A program made the position numbers and the translations under genes. DNA of 38,202 nt, taken from contig NZ_BMNC01000031.1 of NCBI RefSeq assembly GCF_014646255.1, forward strand, positions 1 to 38,202, given 5' to 3'. The notes below the pieces were generated by a model that searched no databases, was not told the origin of the DNA, and was given only the letters and a program-made list of their open reading frames with translations. Positions 8,210-15,476 of this stretch are shown in pieces (the first letter of the stretch is position 1; each line of letters begins with the position of its first letter). The stretch is from Lentzea pudingi. GTDB taxonomy: Bacteria > Actinomycetota > Actinomycetes > Mycobacteriales > Pseudonocardiaceae.

Positions 8210-9487
8210 ATGGAACTCGTGCGGTGGGAGGACGACCACTTCGGGTACATGCTGCGATGGGCGTCCGATCCGAGGATGACGGCGTTCGTCGGCAACGGCA
8301 TGCCGTGGACCCCCGACTACGTGTCCGAACGGCACGAGCAGGCCTTGGAGCATTGGGAGCGGCACGGCTTCGGGCTGCACGCGGTCGTCGAGGACGGCGT
8401 GGTCATCGGGCTCGCGCAGATGCTCGACGGCGACCTGGGCGAGATCGAGATCGGGTACTGGATCGACCCGGGGCACTGGGGACGGGGTGTCGCGACGCGG
8501 GTCGCGATGGAGCTGCGGGACAAAGCGCTCGCCATCGCGGACCGGGTCGTCGCCGGCCACCACGCGGAGAACACCGCGTCCGGGCGCGTGCTCGAGAAGG
8601 CCGGGCTGACTTACTTCACCAGCATGTACATGGGCGGAAGACTTCAGCACTGCTACGCGTTGCAGCGGGGTATGAGCGACAAGGGCGTCCTGCGGTACAG
8701 CGCGTTCACGAAGGACCCGGCGGGCGGCAACCCGGCGGGTGTCGTGCTCGACGCGTCCGATCTGTCCAGCGACGAGATGCTCGCCATCGCCGCGAAGGTC
8801 GGCTACTCCGAGACGGCGTTCGTGGTGCCGTGGGTCGCCGAGCGCCAGTTCGACGTCCGGTACTTCAGCCCCAAGGCCGAGGTGCCGTTCTGCGGCCACG
8901 CCACGATCGCCACTGCCGTCGCGCTGGCCGAGCGGATCGGCGACGGGCCGCTGACGTTCCACACGGCGGCCGGTGAGATCACCATCGAGACGTCCGGCGG
9001 GACGGCCTCGCTGACGAGCGTGCCGACGAGCACGTCCCCCGCGGATCCGTCGTTGGTCTCTGGCGCTTTGGAGGCGTTGCGGTACAAGGAGATCGGCGAC
9101 GGCCCGGTGCACGTCGGCTTCGGCGGCGCGCGCCACCTGCTGATCCCGTTGAAGGACCGCGCCCAGCTCGCCGAACTCGACTACGACTTCGACGCGTTGC
9201 GCGACCTGATGCTGGCGCACGACCTGACGACGGTGCACCTGTTCTGGCGGGAGTCCGCGGACCTCGTGCACGCGCGCGACCCGTTCCCGGTCGGGGGCGT
9301 CGTCGAGGACGCGGCGACGGGTGCCGCCGCGGCCGCGTTCGGCGGCTACCTGCGCGACCTCGAAGGGCCGCAGCGGTTCGTCATCAGCCAGGGCGAGGAC
9401 ATGGGCCGGCCGTCACGACTGGAGGTCGACGCGACCCGCTCGGACCGGCGGGTCACCGTGACCGGTGCCGCCGTGGTCATCCCCTAG
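8210..9487 (+). CDS. In-frame fusion of a GNAT acetyltransferase and a PhzF-family isomerase
   Basis: Residues 1-154 form a RimJ/RimL-type GNAT domain: an IEIGYWIDP strand, then an acetyl-CoA loop HWGRGVAT, then NTASGRVLEKAGL. Residues 155-425 form a complete PhzF-like protein: GGNPAGVV, the catalytic-Glu segment GYSETAF, RYFSPKAEVPFCGHAT, and near the end VEDAATGAAAAAFGGYL. PhzF proteins act as isomerases or epimerases with a diaminopimelate-epimerase fold. No stop codon separates the domains, and the junction falls exactly at an internal ATG (8672), so either one bifunctional protein or two products are possible. The start ATG 8210 lies 14 nt after the iniC stop with GAGG upstream. The physiological substrate is unknown; co-transcription with iniAC suggests use under the same stress. 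Confidence 0.85.
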   Translation: MELVRWEDDHFGYMLRWASDPRMTAFVGNGMPWTPDYVSERHEQALEHWERHGFGLHAVVEDGVVIGLAQMLDGDLGEIEIGYWIDPGHWGRGVATRVAMELRDKALAIADRVVAGHHAENTASGRVLEKAGLTYFTSMYMGGRLQHCYALQRGMSDKGVLRYSAFTKDPAGGNPAGVVLDASDLSSDEMLAIAAKVGYSETAFVVPWVAERQFDVRYFSPKAEVPFCGHATIATAVALAERIGDGPLTFHTAAGEITIETSGGTASLTSVPTSTSPADPSLVSGALEALRYKEIGDGPVHVGFGGARHLLIPLKDRAQLAELDYDFDALRDLMLAHDLTTVHLFWRESADLVHARDPFPVGGVVEDAATGAAAAAFGGYLRDLEGPQRFVISQGEDMGRPSRLEVDATRSDRRVTVTGAAVVIP

Positions 9488-9511
9488 GGCTCGATACGGG
9501 CCTTTGAGGTC

Positions 9512-9555
9512 CGACGCCGCTGCCGCAGAGCGCAGGGTGTGCGGCAGCAGCGTCG
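9512..9555 (+). terminator. Terminator hairpin of the iniA-iniC-GNAT/PhzF transcript
   Basis: A 16-bp stem with a single mismatch pairs 9512-9527 (CGACGCCGCTGCCGCA) with 9540-9555 across a 12-nt loop, 24 nt after the PhzF stop. It closes the plus-strand stress operon before the LysR gene. Confidence 0.75.
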
Positions 9556-9689
9556 AACCGAGGGGTGCGCACCCTCCCGCGCCGGACCCGTGGGCGCTGC
9601 CGCAAGCGCTGGGCCGGAAGATCGATCGAGAGTCACTATGCCCCGATCGAAGGGTGGCGGCGCATTCAGAAGGGGGATACAAGGTCTTT

Positions 9690-10640
9690 ATGCCCGAGCT
9701 GGAGCTACGTCACCTCCGCGCGGTACGAACTATCGCCGAGGAAGGCAGCGTCACCAGGGCCGCTACGCGGCTCGGCCTCACCCAACCCGCCCTGTCGGCC
9801 CAGCTCCGCACCGTGGAGCGACTGGTCGGCGGCCAACTGTTCGACCGAACGCGCAGCGGTTGCGTCCCAACGGATCTGGGCCGCCGAGTGCTGGGCACGG
9901 CACGGCTGGTGCTCGACGAGATGGCCCAGCTGATGAGCACCACCCGCGCCACCGGGCGAGGTGGGCCGTTGTTCTTCGGGTGCATCCCGATCCTGTACTT
10001 CGCCCGTCTCGTGGAGGGACTTCGGACGCTCAACACCGACGTCCGGGCCGAGGTCCGGCCCTCGTCCGCAGAGATCGTGGACATGCTGGAGGGCGGACAG
10101 GTCCACGTCGCCCTGTTCGAGTTCTTCGACGGGATGCACGCGCGGGACCTGGCCGGCATCGAACTGCGCAAGCTGGTGACGGAGCCGGCGTTCGTGGCGC
10201 TGCCGGAGACGGACCCGCTGGCGGCGCAGGACGAGGTCGACCTGGCGTCGCTGGCCGACCGGGACTGGGTCACGCCGCCCAAACAGCACATCGGGAGCCG
10301 GACCCAGATGTTCCAGGTGTGCGCGGACGCCGGGTTCGTGCCGCGGCTCACCCATCACACCGGCGAGGCGAGCATGGCCCGCGGACTGGTCGCCGCGGGG
10401 TGCGTGTCGTTTGCCGCCGCGCCTTCTCGGACCGGGGAGGGGATCGTGATCCGGCGGTTGCGGGGGATGCCGTTGATGACGGACTTCTTCGTGGCCACGC
10501 GGCGGGACTCGCCAGTGGCGGGGCGGGCGCACGAGGTGTTCGCTTGTGCTGCTGATGCGTACCGGTCGGTGTTGGATCGGAATCCGGAGTACCGGAAGTG
10601 GTGGGACGCGCACCCGGAGGCGCATCCCGAGTTCACCTGA
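9690..10640 (+). CDS. LysR-family transcriptional regulator
   Basis: This 316-aa protein is of standard LysR length. The N-terminal winged helix-turn-helix (about 1-60) reads ELRHLRAVRTIAEEGSVT then LTQPALSAQLRTVE, and a co-inducer-binding periplasmic-binding-protein-like domain follows (~90-300). The start ATG 9690 is chosen because MPELELRHL is the canonical beginning; AAGG and AGGGGG lie upstream. The terminator before it shows it is transcribed independently of the PhzF gene. No divergent target gene sits next to it, so its regulon cannot be read from context. The C-terminal third (from ~10380) shifts to G/T-rich third codon positions, a composition that continues into the downstream repeat. 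Confidence 0.85.
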   Translation: MPELELRHLRAVRTIAEEGSVTRAATRLGLTQPALSAQLRTVERLVGGQLFDRTRSGCVPTDLGRRVLGTARLVLDEMAQLMSTTRATGRGGPLFFGCIPILYFARLVEGLRTLNTDVRAEVRPSSAEIVDMLEGGQVHVALFEFFDGMHARDLAGIELRKLVTEPAFVALPETDPLAAQDEVDLASLADRDWVTPPKQHIGSRTQMFQVCADAGFVPRLTHHTGEASMARGLVAAGCVSFAAAPSRTGEGIVIRRLRGMPLMTDFFVATRRDSPVAGRAHEVFACAADAYRSVLDRNPEYRKWWDAHPEAHPEFT

Positions 10641-11064
10641 GGCTGGGGCGTGCGGGGGCTGTTGCATTGGCTGGCGCCGGTTCCAGCGGGGTTGGTCGCG
10701 TCCCTGGGGCACGGTCGCCTTGCGAAGGTGCTCGCGCGGGTCATGACGAATAAGGGCTGGCGATTGGGGCTTGACCTTGAGCCTCTGGCGGGATGCGTAG
10801 ACGGCCGGAAAAGGCCGGGCTGAGAAGCGCCCGGCCGTGCCCGTGAGGGTGGCATCCCGCCCCCTCAAGGTAAAGCCCCAATCGCCCTTCGCTGGGCCCA
10901 CCGCAACCAGGGTGCACGAGGTTCACACGGCTCGCTTCGCATCGCCACGCCAGGCCCGTAGGTGGCTGGGTTGCGTTGCAGGCTGTCCGGTTGGCACCGC
11001 ACGCCGGGCTTGCGTCGAGGTTGGCTGCGTTGGCGAGTGCGGGTGGCACCGCGCTGGTTGGTGC
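10641..11064. other. 424-nt intergenic stretch between convergent genes, containing a hairpin repeat
   Basis: No gene is supported here. The stretch contains the large imperfect palindrome at 10752-10889, described separately. The flanking ~100 nt on the left and ~175 nt on the right are G- and T-rich on the plus strand and show no codon structure or recognisable motif. It separates the ends of the LysR gene and the minus-strand oxidoreductase gene, so it probably serves as a bidirectional termination zone. Confidence 0.6.
10752..10889. repeat. 138-nt imperfect palindrome (MITE- or REP-like) with internal hairpin
   Basis: The left arm (10752-10796) and the right arm (10851-10889) are imperfect reverse complements; both contain GATTGGGGCTT, ACCTTGAG and GGCGGGATGC, with small indels between them. 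The centre holds a second hairpin in which ACGGCCGG (10801-10808) or GGCCGGGC (10813-10820) can pair with the CCCGGCCGT segment ending at 10838. This compact nested palindrome has no coding capacity, which suggests a non-autonomous mobile element or an intergenic repeat. Only one copy lies in this window. Confidence 0.6.
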
Positions 11065-11826
11065 TCAGGCGACCTTGATCGGGGTGGTCGGGCGGCCCAG
11101 CAGCTTCTCGAGGTCCGGGCGGACCTCGGCGAACACGCCGTTGCGGATCGACTTGAAGAAGTCGACCAGGAACGGGGGAACGCCTGCCGCGATCAGGTCC
11201 TCGTCGGTCACGTCGCGGTACCGGTCGCCCGCGAGCTCCGGGAAGGACCAGCTGGTCGAGCCGGTGAGCTCGTAGGTCTGGTTCTCGTGGCCGGGGGTGG
11301 TGAGGGCAGCGGCCGCGCCCTGGGCGAAGTCGTCGCGGGACGCGCTGGCGACTCGACCGTCCTTCGTGGAGATCGCCACGGTGTCCTGGGCGAGGGCGTC
11401 GAGGTAGTTCTCGTGGTACATGCCGTTGCGCAGGAACGTGTAGGTGATGCCGGTGGCGAGGATGGCCTCCTCGGTGGCCTTGTGCACCGGCGCGGCGAGT
11501 GACGGGGACGTGGCGGCGTCGGTGAGGCTTGTGTAGAAGATGTGGCCCACGCCGTGCTCCACGGCCTTGGCGATGGCGTTCTTGTGCTGCTTGATGCGGA
11601 CGTCCGTGTCGTGGTCGTCGGCCGACACGATGAGCAGCTTGTCGATGCCCTGGAAGTTGAGGGTCTCCGGGTCGTTGAAGTCGCCCTGGCGGACCTCGAC
11701 GCCCTCGAGCGTGAACTTCTCCGGGGTGCGCACGGACACGATGACCTGCTCGTCGGTGCGGTTCAGGACGTGGCGGACCACTGCGTTGCCGAGCTGGCCG
11801 GTGGCTCCGGTGATGAGGATCGTCAT
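11065..11826 (-). CDS. NAD(P)H-binding NmrA/QorB-like oxidoreductase (atypical SDR)
   Basis: The 253-aa protein begins with the Rossmann motif ITGATGQLGNAVV (residues 4-16), has a strand KLLIVSADD, a conserved HIFYTSLTDAA segment and an FLRNGMYHENYL segment. All are typical of NmrA-like proteins and NAD(P)H:quinone oxidoreductase 2 (YtfG/QorB). The classical SDR YxxxK catalytic pair is not evident, as expected for this atypical group. It is divergent from an HxlR-type regulator carrying an N-terminal Cys, the arrangement known for qor2/qorR in Corynebacterium. A role in quinone or diamide detoxification under redox control is therefore likely. Confidence 0.85.
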   Translation of the reverse strand: MTILITGATGQLGNAVVRHVLNRTDEQVIVSVRTPEKFTLEGVEVRQGDFNDPETLNFQGIDKLLIVSADDHDTDVRIKQHKNAIAKAVEHGVGHIFYTSLTDAATSPSLAAPVHKATEEAILATGITYTFLRNGMYHENYLDALAQDTVAISTKDGRVASASRDDFAQGAAAALTTPGHENQTYELTGSTSWSFPELAGDRYRDVTDEDLIAAGVPPFLVDFFKSIRNGVFAEVRPDLEKLLGRPTTPIKVA

Positions 11827-11839
11827 GCGCTCAGGTTGC

Positions 11840-11886
11840 GGTTAGCGCTAACCTTTGGAAAGTACCCACTTTGGAGTTGGGTACTT
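11840..11886. promoter_or_regulatory. Divergent operator region for the NmrA-like gene and the HxlR regulator
   Basis: Two symmetric sites fill the spacer. One is a perfect 14-nt palindrome GGTTAGCGCTAACC (11840-11853). The other is a perfect inverted repeat AAGTACCCA-N9-TGGGTACTT (11860-11868 and 11878-11886). HxlR/DUF24 regulators commonly bind sites built on GTAC-type half-sites, so the second repeat is the stronger operator candidate. It overlaps the position expected for core promoter elements on both sides. Confidence 0.55.
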
Positions 11887-11900
11887 ACGTGGAGGTGAGC

Positions 11901-12245
11901 ATGCAGGTCACGATGTGCCCGGAGCGAGCGACCATGGAACACGTCACAAGCCGGTGGGGCGTGCTGGTGCTGCAGGCGCTGTCCGACGGGGAGGCGTGGC
12001 GGTTCAGCGAGCTGCGTCGCGAGCTGCAGCTCGCCAGCGAGAAGATGCTGACGCAGACGTTGCGGACGCTGGAGCGGGACGGGTTCGTCCACCGCGAGGT
12101 GCACCCGGTCATCCCGCCGCACGTCGACTACACGCTGACACCGCTCGGCAAGGGAGCCGCCGGTCACCTCGTCGCGCTCGCGTCGTGGATCGGGGCGAAC
12201 CAGGCCGAGGTCACCCAGGCGCAGGAAAGCTATGACGGCTCCTGA
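11901..12245 (+). CDS. HxlR/DUF24-family redox-responsive regulator (QorR/YodB-like)
   Basis: This 114-aa winged-helix protein has the family signature ERATMEHVTSRWGVLVL, a recognition region FSELRRELQLASEKMLTQTLR and the wing region RTLERDGFVHREVHPVIPPHVDY. Cys6, just before the first helix, sits where QorR and YodB carry their thiol sensor. ATG 11901 with GGAGGTGA immediately upstream is preferred over an in-frame TTG at 11871, which would place the operator within the coding sequence. It most likely represses itself and the divergent oxidoreductase until its Cys is oxidised or alkylated. Confidence 0.85.
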   Translation: MQVTMCPERATMEHVTSRWGVLVLQALSDGEAWRFSELRRELQLASEKMLTQTLRTLERDGFVHREVHPVIPPHVDYTLTPLGKGAAGHLVALASWIGANQAEVTQAQESYDGS

Positions 12246-12396
12246 GGTTCGCCGGAGGATCGCGGCGCAGACGTCGGGTTAGTCACCCGTATGCGACGTG
12301 AACGTTCTCACTCGGACTCATAGATTTCGAGAGAGACATCGGATGGGTCACGGTTAGGGGGCGCGATCTGGCCCCTCGAACTGGCACAATGGACCA

Positions 12397-13473
12397 ATGG
12401 CCCAACCGTTCACCGACGAAAGCCATCCGGCGGAGCCCTATCCGGGCACTCGTCCAGACCACTGTTTCGTCCACGTCGACGAAACGGGCTGGCCAGTGCG
12501 ACCGGACCTCACGATGGAGTCGGGATGGCGTGTTGAGCCGGAGAACATCGATCTAGACCAATGGCTTGCGAACCACGGTGAGCCCCCTCTGGCGGGCCGA
12601 ATGCCGGTGCTCGGGTACGGCTCCAACGCCAATCCCAGCAAGCTCACCTGGCTCCGCGAAGAGCTCGGACTCGAAGGCCCCGCAGTCGTGCTGCGCGCAC
12701 GGTGCGAGGGCCTTGCTGCTGTCTGGGCCGCCGGTCTGCGCAAGCGCGACGGGCAGCGTCCGGCGACGCTCGCGGGCGCGCCCGGCGTCACCGAGGAGCA
12801 CTCGATCTGGTTCGCCACACCCGACCAGTTGCGAGTGCTGGACCGCTGCGAGGGACGCGGTCTGCGCTATCGACTCGTGCGCGTCCACACGGGCCGTGTG
12901 GTGCTCTACAACGGTGGCGTCATCGACAGCGTTCTGGCATACACAGCCGGCTCCAACAAGCGGATGCCCGTGCTCTTCAACGGCCGTATGGTCCGTTGCT
13001 CGGACGTCTCGCAGCGAGGCTCGCGCGTGCTGGGCGAGAGACCTGCGATGAACGACGGACTGGACGTGACCGAGATCCACGGCGAGCCGTCGGCCGACGA
13101 CTGGCCCGAACTGCTGTTCGTCTACGGCACGCTCAAGCCAGGCGCAAGCGCTTGGCACCTGATGGAGCCGCACGTCGTGGAGACCGAGGAGACCCACCTG
13201 CCCGGCACGTTGTTCGACACGGGCCTGGGCTACCCCGCCCTGCGTCCCGGCCCGGGGCTGGGCGTGCCGGGGCACGTGCTGCGGCTGTCCTCGCCGGAGG
13301 ACGCGCTGCCGCTGCTCGACGAGTACGAGGGCGAGGACTACCGGCGCGTGCGCGTCGTGCTGCCCGATGGGCGCATCGCCTGGACGTACATCTGGACCGC
13401 CGCGCTCGAGGGCATGGCCGAGCTCCCCGACGGCTGGGACGTCCACCAGATCCGGTCAACTCCTCAGCCCTGA
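12397..13473 (+). CDS. Tandem gamma-glutamylcyclotransferase-like (AIG2/GGCT fold) protein
   Basis: Two GGCT-type folds lie in one 358-aa chain. The first (~65-200) begins with the substrate loop VLGYGSNANPSKL and continues to LDRCEGRGLRYRLVRV. The second (~230-345) begins LFVYGTLKPGASAW and contains LDEYEGEDYRRVRV, the Glu-bearing segment of the family. Both domains keep the YGS/YGT loop and an acidic residue near the expected catalytic position, so both could be active on gamma-glutamyl or related substrates. No Shine-Dalgarno precedes ATG 12397; a CACAAT hexamer at 12385-12390 is placed as a -10 for a leaderless mRNA. Its 3' end overlaps the convergent tnpB by 10 nt, so the C-terminus may have been altered by the insertion. 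Confidence 0.8.
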   Translation: MAQPFTDESHPAEPYPGTRPDHCFVHVDETGWPVRPDLTMESGWRVEPENIDLDQWLANHGEPPLAGRMPVLGYGSNANPSKLTWLREELGLEGPAVVLRARCEGLAAVWAAGLRKRDGQRPATLAGAPGVTEEHSIWFATPDQLRVLDRCEGRGLRYRLVRVHTGRVVLYNGGVIDSVLAYTAGSNKRMPVLFNGRMVRCSDVSQRGSRVLGERPAMNDGLDVTEIHGEPSADDWPELLFVYGTLKPGASAWHLMEPHVVETEETHLPGTLFDTGLGYPALRPGPGLGVPGHVLRLSSPEDALPLLDEYEGEDYRRVRVVLPDGRIAWTYIWTAALEGMAELPDGWDVHQIRSTPQP

Positions 13474-13600
13474 AGGACCGGGCTCGCGCTCGGTTCCCTC
13501 AAGCCAAGTCGCGTTCCTCGTCCACCACTGGCTGTGGTGTGCGGGTCGCATCCACCAACGGCCCGGACAGCCATCGGTACGGGCATGTTGACGAATACCC
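13450..13600 (-). ncRNA. Candidate TnpB guide RNA (omega/reRNA) scaffold
   Basis: In tnpB transposons the guide RNA is made from the 3' part of tnpB and its right end, with the guide copied from flanking DNA. Here the minus strand around the tnpB stop can form hairpins: AGCCC-N9-GGGCT, and ACCG with CCGGT nearby. The spacer of the first contains GTCCTTCA, reminiscent of scaffolds I associate with actinobacterial elements. The guide would lie below ~13455, within the 3' end of the cyclotransferase gene. Boundaries are inferred, not visible. Confidence 0.35.
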
Positions 13601-14720
13601 ACGCGCGCCGTGCGCGGTCACGGATGTTCACGGCGGCGACGACATCGGCGGGTCCAGCGAGACCGCACCGGCGACACGAGAAAAAGTCCCTGGCGGGACG
13701 ATTCGAGCAGGCTGTGTGTTTGCACCGGGGGCACATCTGCGACGTGTAGCGGGCGTCCACGAACAGCACCGGCACACCCACGCGACGGGCCTTGTAGGCG
13801 ATGTGCTGTTCAAGTTGCTGAAACGGCCAGGAAGACTGGGTGGCTCGCTGGTGCCGGCGTAGCCGTACCCGGTCGCGGATGCCCTGGAGATCCTCCAGAG
13901 CGATGCCACGGCCGGTGCGTTGGGCAACAGCCACGATGTCCTTGGCGATGCGGTGGTTGACGCAGGTGGCGTGACGCGCCTCTTTGCGTGCCCGCTTCTT
14001 GAGGCGGCGGTTCGCTGATGCCGTCCGTCTGGTCTGGAACTGGGCGCGTTTGCGCGCGTGCCAGCGCCGATACCGTTGCAGGCGGCGACCCTGGAAGTCG
14101 TCCAGGTCCGACGTGGTGGCCAGGTTGGTGATGCCTCGGTCCACACCGATCCAGTCGGTCGGCTCGAACATCTCAGGCTCAGGCATCTCGCAGGTGGCGA
14201 TCAGGAACCACATGCCATCGCGGAACAGCAGATCCGACTCGCCCCGTCGGTGAGCCCGCGGCGTCGCGAGCTGATCGGCCGAGCCCGTGAACCCGATGTC
14301 CTTGAGCCGCCCGGCCGTGGTCCAGATGGACACCGTGGCCTCGTCGTAGCGCCACGACAGGCATCGGTCGTCGAACGGCTGCGCCGCTGTCGCACGGAAA
14401 CCTATGGGCTTCGACTCGGCCTTGACGCGACGCCGAGACGTCTCGCCACCGAGATTTCCCGCCCGAATGCCGCCATGCAGGGCTGTGTAAGCGTCGACGA
14501 CCTTCTTCACGACCCTCACAGCGGGCTGTGCCGAGAGGCCGAACTGGTCCTTGATCTCGCGGTAACAGAGTTTCTGCAACTCGTTGCGAGACTTCACGTT
14601 CCGGTCGAACGCCACCATCGACGTGTGAACAGCGGCCGCGTTGCAGGCATTCAGGGTCGCCGCCAGGGCCGCTGCCTGAACCGGCGTCGGCAACAGCTTC
14701 ACCTGCACGACCAGCTTCAC
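13464..14720 (-). CDS. tnpB: TnpB/OrfB-type RNA-guided nuclease of an IS1341-like element
   Basis: The 418-aa protein looks complete. An N-terminal MKLVVQVKLLPTPVQ segment starts a helical domain. The RuvC-I Asp is in WIGVDRGI (D194), the RuvC-II Glu in GIALEDLQ (E276) and the RuvC-III Asp in PADVVAAVNI (D359). A four-Cys zinc finger is formed by CPRC (330-333) and CRRC (349-352). All catalytic residues are therefore present. GTG 14720 is chosen because the family N-terminus starts here and a TACGGT -10 sits at leaderless spacing; GTG 14759, with AAGAGG upstream, is an alternative that would put the LexA box inside the gene. No tnpA or serine recombinase is adjacent. TnpB nucleases cut at the donor site using an RNA from the transposon right end. 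Confidence 0.88.
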   Translation of the reverse strand: MKLVVQVKLLPTPVQAAALAATLNACNAAAVHTSMVAFDRNVKSRNELQKLCYREIKDQFGLSAQPAVRVVKKVVDAYTALHGGIRAGNLGGETSRRRVKAESKPIGFRATAAQPFDDRCLSWRYDEATVSIWTTAGRLKDIGFTGSADQLATPRAHRRGESDLLFRDGMWFLIATCEMPEPEMFEPTDWIGVDRGITNLATTSDLDDFQGRRLQRYRRWHARKRAQFQTRRTASANRRLKKRARKEARHATCVNHRIAKDIVAVAQRTGRGIALEDLQGIRDRVRLRRHQRATQSSWPFQQLEQHIAYKARRVGVPVLFVDARYTSQMCPRCKHTACSNRPARDFFSCRRCGLAGPADVVAAVNIRDRARRAWVFVNMPVPMAVRAVGGCDPHTTASGGRGTRLGLREPSASPVLQG

Positions 14721-14727
14721 ACCGATG

Positions 14728-14750
14728 ACCGTATCGAACGCATGTTCGAT
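14728..14750 (-). promoter_or_regulatory. LexA (SOS) box in the tnpB promoter
   Basis: Positions 14734-14749 read TCGAACGCATGTTCGA on the plus strand and TCGAACATGCGTTCGA on the minus strand. This fits the mycobacterial/actinobacterial LexA consensus TCGAAC-N4-GTTCGA exactly; the outermost bases extend the dyad to 18 nt (14733-14750). Directly downstream on the minus strand is TACGGT (14733-14728), which fits TANNNT and lies 7 nt before GTG 14720, as in a leaderless promoter. LexA bound here would block the promoter. Confidence 0.65.
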
Positions 14751-14885
14751 CAATGCCACCGCATTGGCCTCTTTTCCTCCCGCGAGCCAACCGAGCGTTC
14801 CGCCGCCAAACCATCGAGTGAATCTCCGGCACGTTGTGTTGGCTGATGGGGAATTGGGCACATCCTCCGGGTAGGAGGTGCACCC

Positions 14886-15476
14886 ATGACTCGACGGATG
14901 ATCGCTTGCGGACTTCTGGTGCTCGCTTCCGTTACGGCATGCGGGACGAGATCGCTGGAAGAGGCGGCGCAAACGCTGCCGACGGCACCGTCGACGCCGT
15001 CGTCGACGGCTTCTTCGTCCGCTCCCGCACCGGACAACCCCCAGGCGGTCTCGCCCGACGGGAAGCGCTGCGACTCGGCGGCGTTGAAGGGCGAGATCGT
15101 TCCCACTGACGCCGGTGCGGGAAACAGGTACGGCAAGTTCGTGGTGACGAACGGTGGAACGGTGCCGTGCACGTTGAACGGCTACAGCGGTTTTCAGTTG
15201 GAGAACGGTTCCGGCGCCGTGCCCACCAAACTGGAGCGCAAGGCCGACCCCGGTCCCGCCACCCTGACCCTCGCGCCCGGCGCGAAGGCTTCCGCGAACC
15301 TGCACTGGAGCGTCGTGCCCGCGGGCAGCGAGCCGGTGGAGGGCTCGTGCCAGCCTGAGCCGTCGAAGGTCGCGGCGATCCCGCCGAACGAGACGGCTCC
15401 GCTGTCCATGCCGTGGAACCTCGGCCCCGTCTGCTCGGGTGGCCGGATCGAGATAAGCGCCTTCTACGCTTCGTAG
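14886..15476 (+). CDS. Secreted lipoprotein with a DUF4232-like domain
   Basis: The 196-aa product has a lipoprotein signal: RR near the N-terminus, a hydrophobic stretch, and lipobox VTAC with Cys19. A Ser/Thr/Pro/Ala-rich linker (about 25-55) follows, then a beta-rich domain with two conserved-looking Cys pairs: CDSAAL and PCTLNGYSGFQL, then GSCQP and GPVCSGG. This layout matches actinobacterial DUF4232 lipoproteins of unknown function. The start is certain (AGGAGGTG at 14872-14879, ATG at 14886). The next gene's ATG follows the stop codon directly, suggesting co-expression. Confidence 0.85.
   Translation: MTRRMIACGLLVLASVTACGTRSLEEAAQTLPTAPSTPSSTASSSAPAPDNPQAVSPDGKRCDSAALKGEIVPTDAGAGNRYGKFVVTNGGTVPCTLNGYSGFQLENGSGAVPTKLERKADPGPATLTLAPGAKASANLHWSVVPAGSEPVEGSCQPEPSKVAAIPPNETAPLSMPWNLGPVCSGGRIEISAFYAS

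Larger units (their letters stand above)
13455..14760 (-). mobile_element. tnpB-only insertion sequence (IS200/IS605 or IS607 group), ends approximate
   Basis: The element consists of tnpB plus short flanks; no transposase gene is present, so it would need TnpA in trans. The right end should lie just past the tnpB stop, near the GGAGTTGAC sequence of the minus strand (about 13455-13463). The left end is not resolved and could be anywhere between the promoter (~14750) and the lipoprotein ribosome site (~14870). No target duplication is expected for this group. Confidence 0.55.

Noticed and set aside
8672..9487. Treating PhzF as a separate gene starting at 8672
   Set aside because: The frame is continuous with the GNAT domain and no stop intervenes; an additional internal start remains possible but is not needed.
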